Notes under the pieces: model-generated | Databases searched by the model: none | What the model saw: the letters and a program-made list of their open reading frames with translations, nothing else | Told to the model about the DNA's origin: nothing | Shown: positions 5,834 to 8,899 of the stretch, piece by piece | Numbering within the stretch: the first letter of the stretch is position 1 | Layout: each line of letters starts with the position of its first letter | Source: Candidatus Woesearchaeota archaeon | GTDB lineage: Archaea; Nanobdellota; Nanobdellia; Woesearchaeales; GW2011-AR9 | Reading direction: 5' to 3' | Length of the DNA stretch: 8,899 nucleotides | NCBI GenBank assembly: GCA_016203215.1 | Contig: JACQNF010000079.1 | Location: 1 to 8,899, forward strand | Translations under genes and position numbers: made by a program

Positions 5834-5847
5834 TCCGGGCGTTGGCG

Positions 5848-5878
5848 CTCTTTCTCTCTTCACTAAATACCAATTTTT
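5848..5878 (+). terminator. Pyrimidine-rich terminator of tRNA-Ser
   Basis: CTCTTTCTCTCTT directly follows the tRNA, and TTTTT lies at 5874-5878. Both tRNA genes here share the trailer start CTCTTT. T-rich tracts are sufficient for archaeal termination. Confidence 0.4.
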
Positions 5879-5888
5879 CACCCAAACC

Positions 5889-5897
5889 TTTAAATAA
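5889..5897 (+). promoter_or_regulatory. TATA box of the helicase gene
   Basis: TTTAAATAA preceded by CAAACC. The predicted start near 5919 leaves a leader of about 195 nt before the ATG at 6114. A TATATCC at 6083-6089 is unlikely to serve, because its start point would exclude the strong Shine-Dalgarno at 6102. Confidence 0.65.
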
Positions 5898-5988
5898 CAA
5901 CGCCCGATATGTGAATAAAAAGCATCTATTGGAAGGTAGAAACAGGGGAGAAGATCCTCATTATCAAGAATCATTCTCATTCTGTTTC

Positions 5989-6006
5989 ACCGCGCATCTG
6001 CGCGGT
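5989..6006 (+). promoter_or_regulatory. GC-rich hairpin in the helicase leader
   Basis: ACCGCGC (5989-5995), loop ATCT, GCGCGGT (6000-6006): seven perfect pairs followed by TTT. CCGCG at 5990-5994 could instead pair with CGCGG at 6013-6017, which is needed by the longer downstream stem. It may act as an attenuator or as part of a switch. Confidence 0.55.
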
Positions 6007-6013
6007 TTTCCTC

Positions 6014-6091
6014 GCGGCTATAGTCGTCCAACTGGATCTTCCCGATTTAGTTGGCCTCGTAATAGTCATCCACTCGGATGACTATATCCGC
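6014..6091 (+). promoter_or_regulatory. Competing stem-loops before the helicase ribosome binding site
   Basis: ATAGTCATCC (6062-6071) pairs perfectly with GGATGACTAT (6076-6085) over a 4-nt loop. The near-copy ATAGTCGTCC (6020-6029) can take the same partner. That pairing extends to 6014-6029 against 6076-6091, 16 positions with one mismatch and one G-T pair. CCAACT (6028-6033) and AGTTGG (6049-6054) give a third option. The mutually exclusive structures end 10 nt before the Shine-Dalgarno, which suggests temperature-, protein- or ligand-dependent control. Confidence 0.6.
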
Positions 6092-6101
6092 AGGTTTTTC
6101 C

Positions 6102-6110
6102 AAGGAGGAA
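6102..6110 (+). promoter_or_regulatory. Strong Shine-Dalgarno of the helicase gene
   Basis: AAGGAGGAA ends 3 nt before ATG 6114 and settles the start. The in-frame ATG at 6078 lies inside the leader hairpin and has no such site. Confidence 0.8.
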
Positions 6111-6113
6111 ACT

Positions 6114-7376
6114 ATGAACTTTGAAGAAATAGGAGTTATGCCGCCGATTGTAAAGGCATTACGCGAGATGGGCATCACTGCGCCCACAGAAATTCAGGCA
6201 AAAGCTATCCCTATCATTAAGCAAGGGAAAGATCTTATTGGCATGTCCAAAACCGGGTCTGGAAAGACCGCTGCGTTTGGCATCCCTCTCGTCGAGATGA
6301 TCTCCCCAGGTCGGGGGATCCAAGTGGTCGTACTCGCTCCCACGCGGGAGTTAGTCCACCAAATTTCGCAAGAATTGCAGAAATATTCAAAATATCTAAC
6401 CTGCAACATCGCTACAGTCTATGGCGGTGTCTCGATGAATCCTCAGATTCAAGAGATGGCGCACGCGGAAATCATCATCGCGACGCCGGGAAGATTATTA
6501 GATCATCTTCAACGAAGGACCGTTAGTCTTTCTACCATCTCTCATTTTGTTCTCGATGAAGCAGACAAGATGGTTGAGATGGGATTCATTGAAGACGTTG
6601 AACGCATCCTTTCTGCGACGTCAGAAGAGAGGCAAATCATTCTCTTTGGCGCAACGCTTTCCAAAGAGATCGAACATATTCAACAACGGTATATGCATGA
6701 ACCTGTAACTGTTGAAGCAGAGTTGCAAGTGAAAGAAGATCTCCTTGAGCAGTACTATTACAACGTTGATCAGCGGGAGAAATTTTCGCTGCTCGTCCAT
6801 CTTTTGAAAAAAGAAAAACGGGATCTGACGATCATCTTCTGTTCTAAACGCTCAACGGTTGAAATGCTGACGAAGAATCTTCGTCTTAACGGTGTAAAAG
6901 CAGAGATGATTCACGGGAAAATGACCCAGAATCGTCGTCTTCATGTTATTGATCAATTCCATAAAGGAAAAACAAGTGTTCTTGTTGCGTCGTCTGTTGC
7001 TGCGCGGGGCTTGGATGTCAAAGATGTCAGCCACGTCTTTAATTATGATCTTGCACAAGACCCGCAAGAGTATGTTCATCGTATCGGACGTACCGCGCGA
7101 GCCGGCGAGTCTGGGAAAGCCATTACCCTCTTGAGCCATCAGGATCATGATGCCTTCCGTCAGATTTTATCCCGGTATCGGCTGACTGTTCAAGAACTTC
7201 CGAAAGAAAACTATTCTCTTCTCCGCTTTGTCACGCGGTTTGAGAATCAGCAGCATCGCCGTGACGGCGGTTTCCATCGTGGCAATCGCTTTCAGCGTGA
7301 AGAACCGCGTAATGAGCGTCGATTTCCGCCGCGCAGGCGTAATTTTTCGCGATCCTTGACGCGTGAATCTTCATAG
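6114..7376 (+). CDS. DEAD-box ATP-dependent RNA helicase
   Basis: A 420-residue DEAD-box helicase that remodels RNA with ATP, as in ribosome assembly or cold adaptation (DeaD/CsdA-like). Visible motifs: Q motif TAPTEIQ (22-28), Walker A TGSGKT (47-52), Ia PTREL (76-80), GG (104-105), Ib TPGR (124-127), DEAD (148-151), IV IIFCSKR (240-246), V ASSVAARGLD (292-301) and VI HRIGRTARA (322-330). Three motif positions are unusual: motif III reads GAT (179-181) instead of SAT, motif V has SS where ATDVAARGLD is common, and motif VI has A for G. The tail from about 379 is basic and rich in Arg and Gly, a likely RNA-binding extension. A long structured leader and strong ribosome binding site precede it. 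Its last 85 nt overlap a convergent gene. Confidence 0.96.
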   Translation: MNFEEIGVMPPIVKALREMGITAPTEIQAKAIPIIKQGKDLIGMSKTGSGKTAAFGIPLVEMISPGRGIQVVVLAPTRELVHQISQELQKYSKYLTCNIATVYGGVSMNPQIQEMAHAEIIIATPGRLLDHLQRRTVSLSTISHFVLDEADKMVEMGFIEDVERILSATSEERQIILFGATLSKEIEHIQQRYMHEPVTVEAELQVKEDLLEQYYYNVDQREKFSLLVHLLKKEKRDLTIIFCSKRSTVEMLTKNLRLNGVKAEMIHGKMTQNRRLHVIDQFHKGKTSVLVASSVAARGLDVKDVSHVFNYDLAQDPQEYVHRIGRTARAGESGKAITLLSHQDHDAFRQILSRYRLTVQELPKENYSLLRFVTRFENQQHRRDGGFHRGNRFQREEPRNERRFPPRRRNFSRSLTRESS

Positions 7377-7840
7377 GGATGAAGGATGATCATTCGTCGC
7401 AGAATAAGATCCTCTGGCTTTTGGATGTACTCCCCCGGAAAATCGAACCAAAGCCGTTGGAATAAATCTCGGCGTAGCGCACGTGTATAACCAAGGTCGG
7501 GATCAACAAGGTAGACATTCTCTTGGTCTATTCCTACTGCTACTGAATAATGGCCGTCAAAATCTGGAAACCAATTCACGATGATAGGCATCTCTCGCTC
7601 GTTAATGTACTTTTGCAGGTCCTCTAACGTAGAATTGTCTTGAATTTTTCCCTCTAATCCGCAGTGGTGGGCCGTTGTAAGGAGCGCTTCTCCAGGAAGG
7701 CCTTGCTCTTTCATGCATCCCGAGAGTTCAATAAGATAGTCTTCAGTCTTGGAAATCTCATAATAATTCAAGACCATTTTAAGGCATGCTGGCCCGCAGC
7801 ATCCTTCACGTTCCATGAAAGGGATAATCGGGAGAAGCAT
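7292..7840 (-). CDS. C39-like papain-fold cysteine peptidase domain protein
   Basis: A 182-residue protein resembling peptidase C39 and related papain-like domains. These cleave leader peptides in bacteriocin exporters, but here no ABC transporter or membrane helix is attached. The likely triad is C15 in CCGPACLKMVLNYY, H97 in FDGHYSVAVGI and D113 in VYLVDPDLG. The N-terminus LPIIPFMEREGC is the usual short strand before the active Cys, so the ATG at 7840 looks right. A weak TTAAA about 25 nt upstream on this strand would fit a leaderless transcript. The final 27 residues are highly basic and coded opposite the helicase tail, an 85-bp convergent overlap starting just where the fold should end. 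No signal peptide is evident, so it is probably cytosolic. The substrate is unknown. Confidence 0.85.
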   Translation of the reverse strand: MLLPIIPFMEREGCCGPACLKMVLNYYEISKTEDYLIELSGCMKEQGLPGEALLTTAHHCGLEGKIQDNSTLEDLQKYINEREMPIIVNWFPDFDGHYSVAVGIDQENVYLVDPDLGYTRALRRDLFQRLWFDFPGEYIQKPEDLILRRMIILHPYEDSRVKDREKLRLRGGNRRSLRGSSR

Positions 7841-7932
7841 AATAAAGCTAAACAGTCAATCGTTTAAGAGATTTCTTGACATTTGGTTGGTACTTTGTGG
7901 TAGCAATTTCGTACGTATTAAGCTCGCCGTAG

Positions 7933-8071
7933 CGGCAGGCAAGGCCAAAATGTCTGTCTCGTTCTATCGAGCGAAGCAGAGTAGTTATTATCGGAGAATA
8001 AGCAGTTAAACAGTATATGTGCACCTGTTAGAATAGAAATATTCTCCGCGAGACAGACGGCCTGCCTGCCG
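7933..8071. repeat. Imperfect 139-nt inverted-repeat element, possible structured RNA or small mobile element
   Basis: The arm from 7933, CGGCAGGCA-A-GGCC then GTCTGTCTCG (ending 7961), pairs with CGAGACAGAC then GGCCTGCCTGCCG (8049-8071). That gives 23 pairs interrupted only by an extra A and a 5-nt AAAAT bulge, both on the left arm. Inside, CGGAGAATA (7992-8000) pairs with TATTCTCCG (8040-8048), immediately stacked on the outer stem, and AACAG (8009-8013) with CTGTT (8025-8029). CGTAGCG occurs at 7928-7934 and 8078-8084. The element fills the 292-nt gap between divergent genes, where no coding frame looks real. It does not fold as a tRNA and I recognised no SRP, RNase P or 5S RNA core. Confidence 0.55.
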
Positions 8072-8108
8072 AATGGTCGTAGCGAACTGAATACACAATT
8101 TCGCAATC

Positions 8109-8116
8109 TTTTTATG
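8109..8116 (+). promoter_or_regulatory. TATA-like element of the 120-122-aa gene
   Basis: TTTTTATG is centred 26 nt before ATG 8139 and 20 nt before ATG 8133. The first distance fits a leaderless transcript beginning at 8139. A second T-rich stretch, TTTATTTC, follows. Confidence 0.5.
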
Positions 8117-8132
8117 TTTATTTCTTTTTTCC

Positions 8133-8501
8133 ATGCGAATGAGTGATCCACGAAAAGAGCTGCCCGTTTTCCCTTCTGAAGCAGTATTTAGCAGCAGCGG
8201 TGATCTCGGCGCAAGAGTCTGTGGACAGGAAGTGTTGCTCCCGTTAGAAATTTATACCCCATTACAAGACATTGGTGCTATTAAAACGACGACCGATCTT
8301 TTCCTGTTTCTGGAAGAATTTTGTTCAGAAACAGCATGTGCTCTCGGTTGGAGTCCTCAAGAGATGTATCATGCCCATTGGTCTTTAGCGGACATTCTTC
8401 GGTATCATCTCGACCCCTCTCACGTTAGCTACCCCCCGCGACAGCCAGAGAATTTTTTTCCGAAAGAATCGATCCTTCAGGAGAAGGTGTATGTGCAGTA
8501 A
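8133..8501 (+). CDS. Hypothetical protein, unrecognised
   Basis: I do not recognise this family. It would be a soluble protein of 122 residues from ATG 8133, or 120 from ATG 8139 (MSDPRKELPVFPSEAV). TATA spacing favours 8139 with a leaderless transcript, and no Shine-Dalgarno is present. It has no signal peptide or membrane helix. There is a hydrophobic and acidic helix-like stretch (TDLFLFLEEFCSETACALGW) and a segment with three His residues (YHAHWSLADILRYHLDP). The C-terminus is proline-rich (SYPPRQPENFFP), then ends EKVYVQ. It converges on the radical SAM gene with 32 nt between stops and is divergent from the peptidase. Coding is supported by the promoter and by the lack of a better frame. 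Confidence 0.62.
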   Translation: MRMSDPRKELPVFPSEAVFSSSGDLGARVCGQEVLLPLEIYTPLQDIGAIKTTTDLFLFLEEFCSETACALGWSPQEMYHAHWSLADILRYHLDPSHVSYPPRQPENFFPKESILQEKVYVQ

Positions 8502-8533
8502 ATCTACTTGCGAAAAAAGACCTACCCCCAATT

Positions 8534-8899
8534 CTACCCGCTCTCATCTGTGGTCGAGATATTTGAATCGTCTTCTGCATACGCTCCGAGAAGAATGTTT
8601 TTCTGTAGTTTCTTCTCATGGAATGTCCGTGGAACGTATACCTGCTCTTTTGTGAACGGATTTTCTTCCGTATAGTATATCGCGGTTGAAACTGTTCCAG
8701 GCGTTGGCGTAAAGACTTGTGTCAAGTTCACAAAGAGGTCATTCTCTTCACAGAAAACACGCAGTGATCTCATATCTTCAACAGTGCATCCCGGATGTGC
8801 TGCAACGAAATAGGGCACAAGATTTTTGGTAGTCCCTTGTTCTCTATTTACGAGTTCGTATTCTTTTAAAAATTCTTCAAATTCCTTGCGTGTCGCTTT
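8534..8899 (-). CDS. YgiQ-family radical SAM protein, C-terminal part (5' end beyond the window)
   Basis: The frame is open to the right edge. Codons from 8899 read KATRKEFEEFLKEYELVNRE and run into NLVPYFVAAHPGCTVEDM, so the GTG at 8816-8818 is an internal Val. The sequence VPYFxxxHPGCTxEDM, then QVFTPTPGTVSTAIYYTEENPFT and VYVPR is the conserved C-terminal region of YgiQ-type radical SAM proteins, which follows the radical SAM core. The CxxxCxxC cluster site would lie outside the window. The visible 121 residues are probably about a fifth of the protein. The C-terminus is short and acidic/polar (AEDDSNISTTDESG), without a zinc-finger tail. The reaction of this family is not established. It is convergent with the 120-122-aa gene. 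Confidence 0.9.
   Translation of the reverse strand, partial: KATRKEFEEFLKEYELVNREQGTTKNLVPYFVAAHPGCTVEDMRSLRVFCEENDLFVNLTQVFTPTPGTVSTAIYYTEENPFTKEQVYVPRTFHEKKLQKNILLGAYAEDDSNISTTDESG

Larger units (their letters stand above)
5708..5847 (+). tRNA. tRNA-Ser(GGA), class II, two introns
   Basis: The 140-nt gene gives an 83-nt class II tRNA when 5746-5766 and 5798-5833 are removed. Acceptor stem: GCCAACG (5708-5714) with CGTTGGC (5840-5846), seven pairs. The discriminator G5847 is typical of tRNA-Ser, and no CCA is encoded. D-arm: GCAT with GTGC around AATCCGGTA, with A14, G18, G19 and A21 present. Anticodon arm: CAAGC (5735-5739) with GCTTG (5768-5772), loop CTGGAA|A, anticodon GGA. Long variable arm: TCCC-GTCA-GGGA then TT (5773-5786). 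T-arm: CCCGG (5787-5791), loop TTCAAA|T, CCGGG (5835-5839). The anticodon, G73 and long variable arm all agree on serine. A strong BRE/TATA lies just upstream and pyrimidine-rich sequence follows. Confidence 0.93.

Noticed and set aside
5989..6009. Bacterial-type Rho-independent terminator
   Set aside because: The T-run is only four bases and archaea end transcription at T tracts without needing a hairpin; a leader structure fits better.
5770..6081. 103-codon open frame from tRNA-Ser into the helicase leader
   Set aside because: It spans the tRNA 3' half and leader hairpins; the translation has no domain character.
6083..6089. TATATCC as a promoter directly before the helicase
   Set aside because: Transcription would begin near 6111, excluding the strong Shine-Dalgarno at 6102-6110, and it sits inside the leader hairpin.
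7664..8009. Plus-strand open frames opposite and beside the peptidase gene
   Set aside because: They are antisense to the peptidase or cross the inverted repeat, and lack promoters, ribosome sites and recognisable motifs.
7928..8084. CGTAGCG pair as target-site duplication of an insertion
   Set aside because: The left copy overlaps the inverted repeat by two bases and the right copy is six bases beyond it, so they do not frame the element; no transposase is present.

Overview
The window is archaeal, about 8.9 kb. TATA boxes (often with an A-rich BRE) sit roughly 25 nt upstream of predicted transcript starts. Termination looks like plain T-runs. The two tRNA genes lack an encoded CCA and are interrupted by bulge-helix-bulge (BHB) introns. 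Good Shine-Dalgarno sites and probable leaderless genes occur side by side. Introns outside the anticodon loop are known mainly from Thermoproteales and some DPANN archaea such as Micrarchaeota/ARMAN and Nanoarchaeota. The lineage cannot be settled from this stretch.

Positions 1-4906 are a copper-handling locus on the plus strand. The end of an ArsR-type regulator is followed 12 nt later by the Cu(I)-exporting ATPase CopA. A second transcription unit has its own TATA box and three GTACGA repeats. It encodes a small Cys-rich protein, a fusion of HMA domain, TauE/SafE-UreH-like membrane domain and cupredoxin-like domain, a membrane-anchored His/Met-rich extracytoplasmic protein, and a CopZ-like HMA chaperone. 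The last three genes overlap or nearly touch. Together they suggest metal sensing, cytosolic capture, export, and handling outside the membrane.

Positions 4907-5850 hold two tRNA genes that ordinary annotation would easily miss. A tRNA with anticodon CAT (elongator Met, or Ile2) carries three introns (D-loop, anticodon 37/38, T-arm). A class II tRNA-Ser(GGA) carries two (anticodon 37/38 and inside the T-loop). In all five, the junction sits after the second base of a three-base bulge. The four-base helix between the bulges is complete in three introns and has one mismatch in the other two. A 170-aa protein gene lies tightly between the tRNAs; its ends faintly recall ADP-ribosyltransferase folds.

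Positions 5850-7376 contain a DEAD-box RNA helicase behind a roughly 195-nt leader. The leader has two near-copies of one segment that compete for the same pairing partner just upstream of the ribosome binding site, which suggests RNA-based control.

Positions 7292-8899 contain a minus-strand C39-like cysteine peptidase that overlaps the helicase tail by 85 bp, an intergenic 139-nt imperfect inverted repeat, an unrecognised 120-122-aa gene, and the C-terminus of a YgiQ-family radical SAM protein running off the right edge. No CRISPR array, transposase or integrase was seen.
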